Assembly (NCBI GenBank): GCA_900556715.1
Contig: USPM01000012.1
Coordinates: 1-28,992 of the forward strand
From: an uncultured Megamonas sp.
GTDB taxonomy: Bacteria > Bacillota_C > Negativicutes > Selenomonadales > Selenomonadaceae
Reading direction: 5' to 3'
Length of the DNA: 28,992 nt
Shown here: positions 1 to 7,540 of the stretch, piece by piece
How the letters are laid out: each line of letters begins with the position of its first letter
Position numbering within the stretch: position 1 is the stretch's first letter
Notes under the pieces: model-generated
Database searches by the model: none
Seen by the model: only the letters and a program-made list of their open reading frames with translations
Told to the model about the DNA's origin: nothing
Position numbers and translations under genes: made by a program

Positions 1-415
1 TAGCATTATTTTTAGGATCATAAATCATAATAGGTGTGCAATCTGCAAAAAATAAGGTAAGTGGTACATTTTTTAGATTGGTGATTAAAGCATCAGTATC
101 ATCAATGGAATTTGCAAAAGAGATAGCACCACTGCCGATATTTTTTTCAGTAATACAAGTTACTTTACTGCCGTGAACTTGCTTACAGGTAGTCATTTTT
201 TTGCTATCTAAATTTAATCCTTCACAAAATAATTTGCGATTAGCGATGACATCATCTGGATTGTCATTTACATGTAAAGCTAAATTTAAACCATTAAAAG
301 GTGCTTTGCTATGGCCGTTAAATCTAGTAGATATGGCATGAATTACTTTATCTTGAGGAAAAATAGAAAATTGTCCATACCATAAATTATTTTGAGCGTG
401 AATTAATTTAAACAA
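1..415 (-). CDS. pgeF: PgeF/YlmD-family purine nucleoside phosphorylase (laccase-domain), N-terminal part
   Basis: The gene starts inside the window and runs off its left edge, so only about 138 N-terminal residues are visible; the family is usually about 250-280. The visible part ends in ADCTPIMIYDP, the family's metal-site region (Cys next to Asp, followed by a strand), and has CKQVHGSKV upstream, which supplies the conserved metal-binding His. The family (formerly polyphenol oxidase/YfiH) cleaves purine nucleosides with phosphate using a single zinc in the cytoplasm. I choose the TTG at 415-413 as start because AGGAG lies 9 bases upstream; an in-frame TTG three codons earlier abuts that site and is too close. 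It lies 50 bases downstream of the radical SAM gene and is probably co-transcribed with it. Family assignment is firm; exact substrate is known only from homologues. Confidence 0.85.
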   Translation of the reverse strand, partial: MFKLIHAQNNLWYGQFSIFPQDKVIHAISTRFNGHSKAPFNGLNLALHVNDNPDDVIANRKLFCEGLNLDSKKMTTCKQVHGSKVTCITEKNIGSGAISFANSIDDTDALITNLKNVPLTLFFADCTPIMIYDPKNNA

Positions 416-465
416 GAATATCAACTCCTAAATACAAAGGATAATTAAAAGAGCTTTATTTAGCT

Positions 466-2193
466 TTATTTACATACTCCACAGCGTTTACAACCATCAA
501 AACATTGGATAGTGTGTTTTTCTTGAAGTGCAGTTTGTAATTCTTTCCATAAATAATCTTTAGTAAAGCCCATATCCAAGCTATCCCATGGTAATAATTC
601 ATTTTCATCAAAATTGCGATATAAATAATCGTCAGCGTTGATTTTAAAAGTTTTTAAGGCACGTTTAAATGCTTTGCTACCGCCATTTAAATGAGCTTCA
701 TAAATCACTTGGGAGATTTTTCTATCTCCTCTAGCTAATATGCCCTGAATAAATGATTCTTTGGTAGATTCAAATTGAACTTCGATATTTTTATATTTTT
801 TTAGCTCGGATTTTATATATTTAAAATATTTTTCTGTTTGTTTTAAATCTGCCATAGCACTCCATTGGAATGGTGTGCATGGTTTAGCAATAAATGGATT
901 GATACTCAAGGTTAAAGTACCTTTAGAGCCAAGTTTTTCCATATATTGTTTTAAGCGAATAGTCATATCAACGATGGCTTTTATATCGTTTTCATCTTCA
1001 TTTGGCAATCCTACCATGATGTATAGACGATAATTTTTAACACCAGCATTAATGCCCATGGAGATGGATTTGAAAAGATGTTCTTCTTCAATGCCTTTAT
1101 TGATGATATGGCGGATTTTTTCACTGCCGGCTTCAGGTGCTAGTGTCAATGTTCTTTGACCACTTTGAGCTAGAGCATCTACTAATTCTTGAGTCACAGA
1201 ATCAGCACGGAAAGAAGCAACAGACATGGGCATATTTTCATTGCGAATATGTGAGCAGAGTTCATTGATTTGTGGATAGTCAGATATCGCAGGGCCCATC
1301 AAACCTACTTTTTTATTTAATTTTTTAGCTTGTGGTAGATAAGATAATAATTTATCTAAACTGCGATGACGAGGCTTTCTAAAGCAATATCCAGCCATAC
1401 AAAAACGACAATGGCGACCACAACCGCGAGATGTTTCAATTAGATAGAGATTAAATTCTGTATTTTCGGTGGTGATGACAGTTTTACCATCATAAGCATC
1501 TAAATCTTTTATCCATTGACGAGAAACTTTTGGGGGAACGTCAGCATTAGTTTTTATCGCTGTGAGTTTACCTGTTTCATCATAGATATGGTCATAAAAA
1601 CAAGGCACATAAACGCCTGGTACTTGAGCAAGTTTGAATAATAATTCTTTACGGGACAAATTTTCGTTGGAAGGATCATTATATACATCTAAGAAATTAT
1701 TAATAGTTTCTTCACCTTCGCCAATGATGAAAGCGTCAATAAATAAGGAGAGTGGTTCAGGATTGAATGTAGCACAAGGGCCACCAGCAATGACGATAGG
1801 GTCTTTTTCTGTGCGTTCATTAGCTAATAATTTTACTTTGCCTAAAGAGAGCATTTGCAAAATATTAAAATAATCCATTTCAAAAGAAATAGCAAAGCCA
1901 ATTAAAGCAAAATCATGAAGTGGCGTTTGTGTTTCCATACTCATAAGCGGAGTATGAGTGCGAGTATAATCATCGATTAAATTCTTATCGGGTAAGAAGA
2001 AACGCTCACAGGCACTATCACTGCGATTATTTATCTGGTCATAGATTATATGAAAACCTAAATTAGACATACCGACAAAATAAGAATTTGGATAAGCTAG
2101 GGCAAAGCGTTTACGAAAGCCACCAGGAAAAATTTTATATCCTTGTTCTTGTTTGAGCATATCTTGTAATTGTTGTTTTAATTTCCAATTCAA
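466..2193 (-). CDS. B12-binding-type radical SAM protein (TIGR03960-like), function unknown
   Basis: A 575-residue protein. Residues about 25-200 form a Rossmann-like N-terminal region of the kind annotated as B12-binding, but I see no DxHxxG cobalamin motif. The radical SAM core begins near residue 250, and CGRHCRFC (Cys258, Cys262, Cys265) gives the CxxxCxxC iron-sulfur motif. The C-terminus has an extra Cys cluster (Cys564, 568, 571, 574), which could bind another metal centre. Start is TTG at 2193 with AGGAGA about 11 bases upstream; no better start is visible. In Firmicutes this family often sits near obg and ribosomal L21/L27 genes, as here. It follows the nrdR terminator, so it probably has its own promoter, which I could not locate. 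Family call is good; the reaction is unknown. Confidence 0.8.
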   Translation of the reverse strand: MNWKLKQQLQDMLKQEQGYKIFPGGFRKRFALAYPNSYFVGMSNLGFHIIYDQINNRSDSACERFFLPDKNLIDDYTRTHTPLMSMETQTPLHDFALIGFAISFEMDYFNILQMLSLGKVKLLANERTEKDPIVIAGGPCATFNPEPLSLFIDAFIIGEGEETINNFLDVYNDPSNENLSRKELLFKLAQVPGVYVPCFYDHIYDETGKLTAIKTNADVPPKVSRQWIKDLDAYDGKTVITTENTEFNLYLIETSRGCGRHCRFCMAGYCFRKPRHRSLDKLLSYLPQAKKLNKKVGLMGPAISDYPQINELCSHIRNENMPMSVASFRADSVTQELVDALAQSGQRTLTLAPEAGSEKIRHIINKGIEEEHLFKSISMGINAGVKNYRLYIMVGLPNEDENDIKAIVDMTIRLKQYMEKLGSKGTLTLSINPFIAKPCTPFQWSAMADLKQTEKYFKYIKSELKKYKNIEVQFESTKESFIQGILARGDRKISQVIYEAHLNGGSKAFKRALKTFKINADDYLYRNFDENELLPWDSLDMGFTKDYLWKELQTALQEKHTIQCFDGCKRCGVCK

Positions 2194-2260
2194 AGTGGAT
2201 ATATTCTCCTTTATTTAAAAATTTTTATTAAATGATAGTTGAATGGTTGAATAATGAATA

Positions 2261-2290
2261 AGAAAAAAGCTCACAAAAGTGAGCTTAAAT
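2261..2290 (-). terminator. Rho-independent terminator after nrdR
   Basis: A perfect 8-bp stem (AAGCTCAC / GTGAGCTT, 2267-2274 and 2279-2286) with a 4-base loop is followed on the minus strand by a run of T. It begins six bases past the nrdR stop and closes the obg-to-nrdR block. Confidence 0.85.
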
Positions 2291-2295
2291 GAATT

Positions 2296-2766
2296 TTATT
2301 TTTGTTTATCTTTATTCATAGAATTTAGATTTTCTAATTCTTGTTTGAAATTATCAATATCTGAGAATTTACGATAAACAGAAGCGAAACGAATATAGGC
2401 AACTTTATCGAAAGTTTTGAGATGTTTCATGACGACTTCACCGATAATTTTGCTGGGAATTTCATGCTTCATGGTATTGCAGATTTCTCGTTCAATGGCA
2501 TCGGCTAATTTTATCATTTTCTCAGTGGGAATATCGCGTTTATAACAAGAACGGATAATACCTTGTAAGATTTTTTCTTTGGCGAAAACAGCACGACTGC
2601 CATCGTTTTTGATTACCATTAAAGGCACTTTTTCTACAGCTTCATAGGTGGTGAATCTTTTACCGCAAACTGTACATTCGCGGCGTCGTCTTATAGAATT
2701 ACCATCATCAGTAGTACGGGAATCTACTACACGGCTGTCGGGAGCTGCACAGAATGGGCATTTCAT
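2296..2766 (-). CDS. nrdR: Transcriptional repressor NrdR
   Basis: A 156-residue protein, the usual NrdR length. An N-terminal zinc ribbon uses Cys3, Cys6, Cys31 and Cys34 (CPFC and CTVC), followed by the Arg-rich DNA-contact stretch RRRREC. Residues about 47-137 form an ATP-cone that senses dATP/ATP. In the family the protein represses ribonucleotide reductase genes by binding NrdR boxes; none of those target genes is in this window. The ATG at 2766 has GAGGTGAT just upstream. It is the last gene before the terminator at 2261-2290 and lies 32 bases behind the rodZ-like gene, so it is probably the end of the obg-yhbY-proBA-nadD-rodZ transcript. Confidence 0.95.
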   Translation of the reverse strand: MKCPFCAAPDSRVVDSRTTDDGNSIRRRRECTVCGKRFTTYEAVEKVPLMVIKNDGSRAVFAKEKILQGIIRSCYKRDIPTEKMIKLADAIEREICNTMKHEIPSKIIGEVVMKHLKTFDKVAYIRFASVYRKFSDIDNFKQELENLNSMNKDKQK

Positions 2767-2798
2767 AATATCACCTCGAGGTTAAATTTTTAATTTTA

Positions 2799-3773
2799 TT
2801 ATTTTGCTTGTTGATTAGGATTTTGAGCGTTAGTAGCAGGTTGAGCATTGTTAGCGTTAGCTGCTGGAGCTGGATTTTGTGGCTGTGCATTATTAGCAGG
2901 TGCAGGGTTTTGTTGTGGTGCATTTGCTGGAGCCTGTGCATTTGGAGCAACAAAAGATTTAGATACAACAGCACCGATGTCACCTAATTTACCAACTGGT
3001 TGGTTATTGAATGTAATATCAATAGCTCCGGCGTTACCAACAGAGATATCAACTTGATTATTACCTTTCCAAGTTAAAGTAGTTCCTTTTTTCACAGTTT
3101 CAGAAAGAACTACATTGCCATCAACTTTTACTTCAGTCCAGCAATCTTCACTGAATACAGCTTTTACTTCAGCACCGCTAACTACAGGTGCAGGAGCTGG
3201 CTGAGTAGGTTGTTGCTCTTGTTGAGCAGGTTGTTGTTCTGTAGTATGTACAGGAGTTTTAGTATCTGATGTACTTTGACTAGATAAGAAGAAAACAGCA
3301 CCACCAATGATGATAATTAAAATGATGATAACAAGAAAAATATTTCGTTTACTATTAGATTTATTAGATTGTAAATATGCTTGGTTAGTTGCAAATGAAT
3401 CTATTTTAGGAATATTTTTTTCTGGAGTTGGTTCAGATTTTGTTTCAACAGGTGTTTTTTCTTCAACTTTTTTTTCTGGTTGAGCAGGAGAAATTGGTTG
3501 CTCTTGAGCTTTTGTTGTGGAAGCTACTTCTTCCGTAGAAGCAGGAGCATTCTTTTCATTTTTGTACTGTTCAATAAGTTCTTGGCTATTTAAGCCTAAA
3601 AATTTACCATATGTTTTAATAAAACCTTTTAGAAATACTTCTCCAGGAAGTTTTTCATAATTGCCATCTTCAATGGCTTTTATATAGAGTTTACGGATGT
3701 TAGTACCTTGTTCTACATCCTCTAATGATAAATTTTTCTGTTCACGTGTTTCACGTAATAAATCCCCTAACAT
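2799..3773 (-). CDS. rodZ: RodZ-like membrane-anchored HTH protein
   Basis: A 324-residue protein with RodZ architecture. Residues 1-70 are a HTH_25 helix-turn-helix domain in the cytoplasm, 71-143 an acidic, Pro/Glu-rich linker, 144-164 one transmembrane helix (NIFLVIIILIIIIGGAVFFL), and about 200-275 a RodZ C-terminal (DUF4115) beta domain outside the membrane. Residues 276-324 are low-complexity Asn/Ala/Gln/Pro. RodZ couples MreB to the elongation machinery and cell shape. Start ATG at 3773 has AAGGAG 7 bases upstream. It sits between nadD (56-base gap) and nrdR. The N-terminal domain could be mistaken for a transcription factor, but the membrane helix and C-terminal domain argue for RodZ. 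No mreB is in view. Confidence 0.85.
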   Translation of the reverse strand: MLGDLLRETREQKNLSLEDVEQGTNIRKLYIKAIEDGNYEKLPGEVFLKGFIKTYGKFLGLNSQELIEQYKNEKNAPASTEEVASTTKAQEQPISPAQPEKKVEEKTPVETKSEPTPEKNIPKIDSFATNQAYLQSNKSNSKRNIFLVIIILIIIIGGAVFFLSSQSTSDTKTPVHTTEQQPAQQEQQPTQPAPAPVVSGAEVKAVFSEDCWTEVKVDGNVVLSETVKKGTTLTWKGNNQVDISVGNAGAIDITFNNQPVGKLGDIGAVVSKSFVAPNAQAPANAPQQNPAPANNAQPQNPAPAANANNAQPATNAQNPNQQAK

Positions 3774-3829
3774 TACGGTTCTCCTTCTCTAAATGTAATT
3801 TAATCATAAACATTATACAATAAGCTTGT

Positions 3830-4420
3830 TTATAAATAAAGTTCTTCTTTGCGAATATATTGTTGAACTTGTTCTGTAGTTATATATTGGATGGAATATC
3901 CTTTTTTTATGCGTTGCCTAATATCTGTGGAAGATATTTCAAGTTCAGGTGTTTCCAAAAGAGTTATATTGAATTTTTTAAAATGTTGTTGAATGGTACT
4001 TAAATCTAAAGTATAGCTAGGTCGTTTTGTAGCAATGAATTTGCAACTTGCAAGTAGCTCGTCAATTTTATGCCATGTAGGTAAATCATTTATGCAGTCA
4101 GCACCAATAATAAAATAAAAATCGGTATCTTCGCCATAAATATTTTTGAGAGCTTTTATTGTATCAATTGTATAAGATGGGCCAGAACGCTCCATTTCAA
4201 TAGATGATACTTCAAAATGAGGATTAGAGCAAGTGGCAAGTAGTGTCATATTGAAACGATGTTTAGCTGAAGTTAATACACTATGTTTATGGGGAGGATT
4301 AGCAGAAGGAATGAAGATAACTTTATCAAGTTTAAATTCATCCCAAACAGCTTCTGCTATCATTAAATGTCCTACGTGAATTGGGTCAAAAGTACCACCC
4401 ATAATGCCTATTTTTTTCAT
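3830..4420 (-). CDS. nadD: Nicotinate-nucleotide adenylyltransferase NadD
   Basis: A 196-residue cytoplasmic enzyme that joins nicotinate mononucleotide and ATP to make deamido-NAD in NAD synthesis. The nucleotidyltransferase signature GGTFDPIHVGH (residues 8-18, with HxGH) and the C-terminal SSTDIR motif (163-168) are both present. I start it at the ATG at 4420-4418, which has GGAG about 9 bases upstream; a longer frame from the TTG at 4435 would put the ribosome site inside the coding sequence. The gene follows a 51-residue membrane peptide and precedes rodZ. The usual Firmicute partners yqeK and rsfS are not next to it. Confidence 0.95.
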   Translation of the reverse strand: MKKIGIMGGTFDPIHVGHLMIAEAVWDEFKLDKVIFIPSANPPHKHSVLTSAKHRFNMTLLATCSNPHFEVSSIEMERSGPSYTIDTIKALKNIYGEDTDFYFIIGADCINDLPTWHKIDELLASCKFIATKRPSYTLDLSTIQQHFKKFNITLLETPELEISSTDIRQRIKKGYSIQYITTEQVQQYIRKEELYL

Positions 4421-4447
4421 GATAAATATCTCCAAACTTTAATAGTT

Positions 4448-4603
4448 TTAATAAAAAATATATATTAAAATAAGGGAAAAAATTATAGATAAAAATATAA
4501 ATAAGAAAAAAGCACGACTATAATCTAAGATATCATGATGACCTTTGGGCGTAGCATAATATTGTTTTAAGATTTTAAAACAATTATATAAACGCTTAAA
4601 CAT
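4448..4603 (-). CDS. Small 51-residue membrane peptide, translationally coupled to proA
   Basis: An open frame from ATG at 4603-4601 to TAA at 4450-4448. The ATG overlaps the proA stop codon by one base (TGATG), a typical sign of translational coupling, and AAGGT lies upstream inside proA. The peptide starts basic and aromatic (MFKRLYNCFKILKQYY), has a polar middle (ATPKGHHDILDYSR), and ends in one strongly hydrophobic segment at residues 31-51. It is predicted as a single-pass membrane protein with a cytoplasmic N-terminus under the positive-inside rule. I recognise no family. It fills most of the otherwise non-coding gap between proA and nadD. Coding status is inferred from position, start overlap and the clean amphipathic-then-hydrophobic layout, not from a known homologue. 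Confidence 0.55.
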   Translation of the reverse strand: MFKRLYNCFKILKQYYATPKGHHDILDYSRAFFLFIFLSIIFSLILIYIFY

Positions 4604-5874
4604 CAGCGAATTTGACCTTCACCATAAATTAAATATTTCATAGTAGTTAAAGCTTCTAGTCCCATTGGACCACGTGCATGAAGTTTTTGGGTACTAATAC
4701 CTATTTCTGCACCAAAACCAAATTCATTTCCATCAGTGAAACGAGTGGAAGCATTTACATAGACGGCGGCAGCATCGACTAATTTTTGGAATTTTAGGGC
4801 ATTGTTATAATTAGTGGTGATAATTGCTTCAGAATGACCACTACCATAAGTATTGATATGAGAGATAGCTTCATCGATATTTTCCACTATTTTTATAGAA
4901 ATGATTAAATCTCCATATTCAGTAGACCAATCTTCTTTAGTAGCAGCTTTTAATTCAGGACATATAGCTAAACATTTTTCACAGCCACGAATTTCGACTT
5001 TAGCTTCAGTTAATTTACTACAAAGTGTAGGTAGATATTCAGTGGCAATTTTTTGGTCGATTAATACTGTTTCAATTGCATTACAAACGGCAGGTCTAGA
5101 TGTTTTAGCATTGAGAATAATTTTAGTAGCTAGATTTAAATCTGCAAATTCATCAACGAATACATGGCAAATACCAATGCCTGTTTCGATTACAGGAACA
5201 GTACTATTTTCTACTACGCGTTTGATTAGACCAGCACCACCGCGAGGAATGATGACATCGATGTATTTATTTAAACGCATCATCACATCAACGGCACTGT
5301 GTTCTGTTATGCTGACAAATTGAATAGCTCCATGAGGAATACCTGCACTATAGGCAGCTTCAGCCAAAATAGAAGCTAAAATTTTATTAGAATGAATAGC
5401 TTCAGAACCACCACGTAAAATCACAGCATTGCCGGATTTTAAGCAAAGACCTATAGCATCAGCTGTAACGTTAGGACGTGCTTCGTAGACTATACCAACA
5501 AGACCGAGTGGTACGCGAATACAGCGAATATCTAATCCATTAGGACGGCGATGAGACATAATACCATTGCCAATAGGATCATTTAAATTAGCAATTTGAC
5601 GAAGTCCTTCGGCCATTTGAGCAATACGTTCTGTTGTTAAAAGCAATCTATCTAATAAAGAAGCAGATAGTCCTTTTTGGCGACCATTTTCCATATCGAT
5701 ATTATTTTCTTCTAGAATGATAGGAGTTTTAATCTCTAAAGCATGAGCCATGGTGAGTAAAGCTTTATTTTTTTCTAGGGAAGATAATGTCGCTAAGTTT
5801 TGAGAAGCTTTTTTGGCAAGTATTGCTTGATTAGTAATTATTTCTTTTATATCTGTTTGTGCATTTGAATTCAT
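4603..5874 (-). CDS. proA: Glutamate-5-semialdehyde dehydrogenase ProA
   Basis: A 423-residue gamma-glutamyl phosphate reductase, the second step of proline synthesis from glutamate, NADPH-dependent and cytoplasmic. It has the aldehyde-dehydrogenase fold; the catalytic Cys is Cys264 in SRPAVCNAIE, preceded by family motifs GLVGIVYEARPNVT (about 124-137) and IIPRGGAGLI (208-217), and followed near the C-terminus by STRFTDGNEFGFGAEIGIST. The length is normal. Start ATG at 5874 has AAGGTGAT upstream. It is 12 bases behind proB, so the two form the standard proBA pair, and its stop overlaps the start of a small membrane peptide. Confidence 0.97.
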   Translation of the reverse strand: MNSNAQTDIKEIITNQAILAKKASQNLATLSSLEKNKALLTMAHALEIKTPIILEENNIDMENGRQKGLSASLLDRLLLTTERIAQMAEGLRQIANLNDPIGNGIMSHRRPNGLDIRCIRVPLGLVGIVYEARPNVTADAIGLCLKSGNAVILRGGSEAIHSNKILASILAEAAYSAGIPHGAIQFVSITEHSAVDVMMRLNKYIDVIIPRGGAGLIKRVVENSTVPVIETGIGICHVFVDEFADLNLATKIILNAKTSRPAVCNAIETVLIDQKIATEYLPTLCSKLTEAKVEIRGCEKCLAICPELKAATKEDWSTEYGDLIISIKIVENIDEAISHINTYGSGHSEAIITTNYNNALKFQKLVDAAAVYVNASTRFTDGNEFGFGAEIGISTQKLHARGPMGLEALTTMKYLIYGEGQIR

Positions 5875-5886
5875 AAAATCACCTTT

Positions 5887-7017
5887 TTAGACCATAATAA
5901 CCATATTATCACGATGAATAGCTTCATCAAATATTGGTGAATTATTCATTAAAATATTTTTAAATTCATTAGAGTGTAATCCTTTTAATTTTTGCAAAAC
6001 ATCTGAACTGTAGTTTACACTGCCACGAGCAATTTCACGACCGGATTGAGATAAAATTCTCACAGTATTACCTTGTTTAAAATCACCAGCGATAGATAAG
6101 ATACCTACTGCTAGTAGACTAGAACCAGAAAGAACAGCTTGTTCACAACCACTATCGACGATAATATCACCAGCTATTTGTTTACCAAAAGCAAGCCAAG
6201 ATTTACGTTGCTTGAGGTGAATTTCTTTAGCTGGAAAGATAGTGCCTAGCTCTTCACCTTTTAATAGACGACGAAGGACATCTGGCTCTGAACCGGAGGC
6301 AATGACCATAGTGCTACCTGAATTAATAGCTATCTTGGCAGCTTTTATTTTAGTGCTCATACCACCAGTACCCATAGATGTACCAGCACCACCAGCCATA
6401 TTTTCAATCTCTGGTGTGATTTGTGCTACTTCATGAAGTAATTTAGCATTTTTATCTTTACTAGGATTAGCGGTATATAGACCATCAATATCAGAAAGAA
6501 TAATTAATACATCAGCATCTACTAGTGTGGCTACAGTAGCAGACAAAGTATCATTATCTCCAATTTTTAATTCATCAACGGCAACAGCATCATTTTCATT
6601 GATGATAGGAATTACTCCCATTGATAATAATGCCATTAGAGCATTTCGTGAATTTATATATTGAGAATATTGGCGGGAGTTTTCTTTAGTCAATAAAACT
6701 TGAGCTACTACTTGATCATATTCAGCAAATAATTTTTCATATATATGCATTAATATGCCTTGACCTACAGCAGCCATTGCTTGCTTTTCAGGAATAGTTG
6801 CAGGTCTTGAAGTTTTCTTCATGCGTTCAAGACCTGCTCCTACAGCACCGGAGGAAACGAGAATTATTTCTTTTCCTTGATTGGCTAAATCAGATAGTTC
6901 ACGTACGAGATGTTCTATTCTTGAAATATTTAATTTTCCTGTATCGTAATTTAGGGTGCTAGTACCGACTTTTACTACGATACGTTTAGCTTTGGTTAAT
7001 TCTTGACGAGGTAACAT
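5887..7017 (-). CDS. proB: Glutamate 5-kinase ProB with PUA domain
   Basis: A 376-residue enzyme that phosphorylates glutamate with ATP, the committed step of proline synthesis. Residues about 8-260 form the amino-acid kinase domain: VVKVGTSTL and SSGAVGAG near the start, INENDAVAVDELKIGDND for substrate and Mg binding, and GTGGMSTKI for ATP. Residues about 278-360 are a C-terminal PUA domain, as in the long bacterial form. Proline feedback is known for the family and likely here, but the sequence alone does not prove it. Start ATG at 7017 has only a modest ribosome site (GAGTAAAG). It lies 63 bases behind yhbY and 12 before proA. Confidence 0.97.
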   Translation of the reverse strand: MLPRQELTKAKRIVVKVGTSTLNYDTGKLNISRIEHLVRELSDLANQGKEIILVSSGAVGAGLERMKKTSRPATIPEKQAMAAVGQGILMHIYEKLFAEYDQVVAQVLLTKENSRQYSQYINSRNALMALLSMGVIPIINENDAVAVDELKIGDNDTLSATVATLVDADVLIILSDIDGLYTANPSKDKNAKLLHEVAQITPEIENMAGGAGTSMGTGGMSTKIKAAKIAINSGSTMVIASGSEPDVLRRLLKGEELGTIFPAKEIHLKQRKSWLAFGKQIAGDIIVDSGCEQAVLSGSSLLAVGILSIAGDFKQGNTVRILSQSGREIARGSVNYSSDVLQKLKGLHSNEFKNILMNNSPIFDEAIHRDNMVIMV

Positions 7018-7080
7018 AATCTTTACTCATTTCATTATTTATATTTTTATTATTTGTATTTATTTAAAATTACCTAGAAA

Positions 7081-7389
7081 TTATTTATTAGGAAATTCGA
7101 TTTTTGGTTTTTTAAAATTGCGACGCCATAAAAGACCATTGCGACCGATAATTTGGACTAAATCACAATTAGTGCGTTCTGCTAATGTAGAAATAGCAAC
7201 TTCGATATCTTCAGGGCAGTTTTGAAGTACACGAACTTTGATGAGTTCACGTTTTTCAATAGCTTCATCCGCACTGTTTACAACAGCAGGAGTGATGCCC
7301 TCTTTACCAATTGGTACAATTGGTTCTAATGTCATGCCTAATGAACGTAAATATCTTTTTTGTTTACCAGTAAGTGTGTTTTTTATCAA
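7081..7389 (-). CDS. yhbY: YhbY-family RNA-binding (CRM domain) protein
   Basis: A 102-residue single CRM-domain protein, full length for the family. It begins LTGKQKRYLRSLG and has the RNA-binding GxxG loop in PIGKEGIT, followed by NSADEAIEKRELIKVRVL. Homologues associate with pre-50S ribosomal subunits. The start is TTG at 7389-7387 with a perfect AGGAGG eight bases upstream. It follows obg and precedes proB, the order seen in several Firmicutes, and supports ribosome-assembly linkage with Obg. An inverted repeat at 7430-7477 lies in its leader. Confidence 0.93.
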   Translation of the reverse strand: MIKNTLTGKQKRYLRSLGMTLEPIVPIGKEGITPAVVNSADEAIEKRELIKVRVLQNCPEDIEVAISTLAERTNCDLVQIIGRNGLLWRRNFKKPKIEFPNK

Positions 7390-7429
7390 TGAAAAATCCT
7401 CCTATAAATGAAAATAAAATTAAATAATT

Positions 7430-7477
7430 TTTTAGTGGGCATAACTAAGCTTTAAACTCAATTAGTACCCACTAAAA
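7430..7477. repeat. Inverted repeat between obg and yhbY
   Basis: TTTTAGTGGG (7430-7439) and CCCACTAAAA (7468-7477) are perfect 10-bp arms; inner arms ACTAA (7444-7448) and TTAGT (7462-7466) extend the stem past a short internal loop. On both strands the 3' arm ends in A, not T, so this is not a normal rho-independent terminator. It may be an RNA-processing or stability element in the obg-yhbY transcript, or a protein-binding palindrome. Confidence 0.6.
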
Positions 7478-7540
7478 TATAAAAAGTCTTATATAGTTTT
7501 ATTAAAAATTGGGCAAAGAATATAGAAATATCACAAATAA

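Noticed and set aside
2771..2983. 70-codon Leu/Gln/His-rich frame overlapping the rodZ tail
   Set aside because: It arises from the low-complexity repeats encoding the RodZ-like tail read in another frame.
4901..5323. 140-codon open frame opposite proA
   Set aside because: Antisense shadow of a conserved enzyme; no ribosome site and no domain.
7430..7477. Inverted repeat called as a terminator of obg
   Set aside because: The 3' arm is followed by A-rich sequence on both strands, not a T run.
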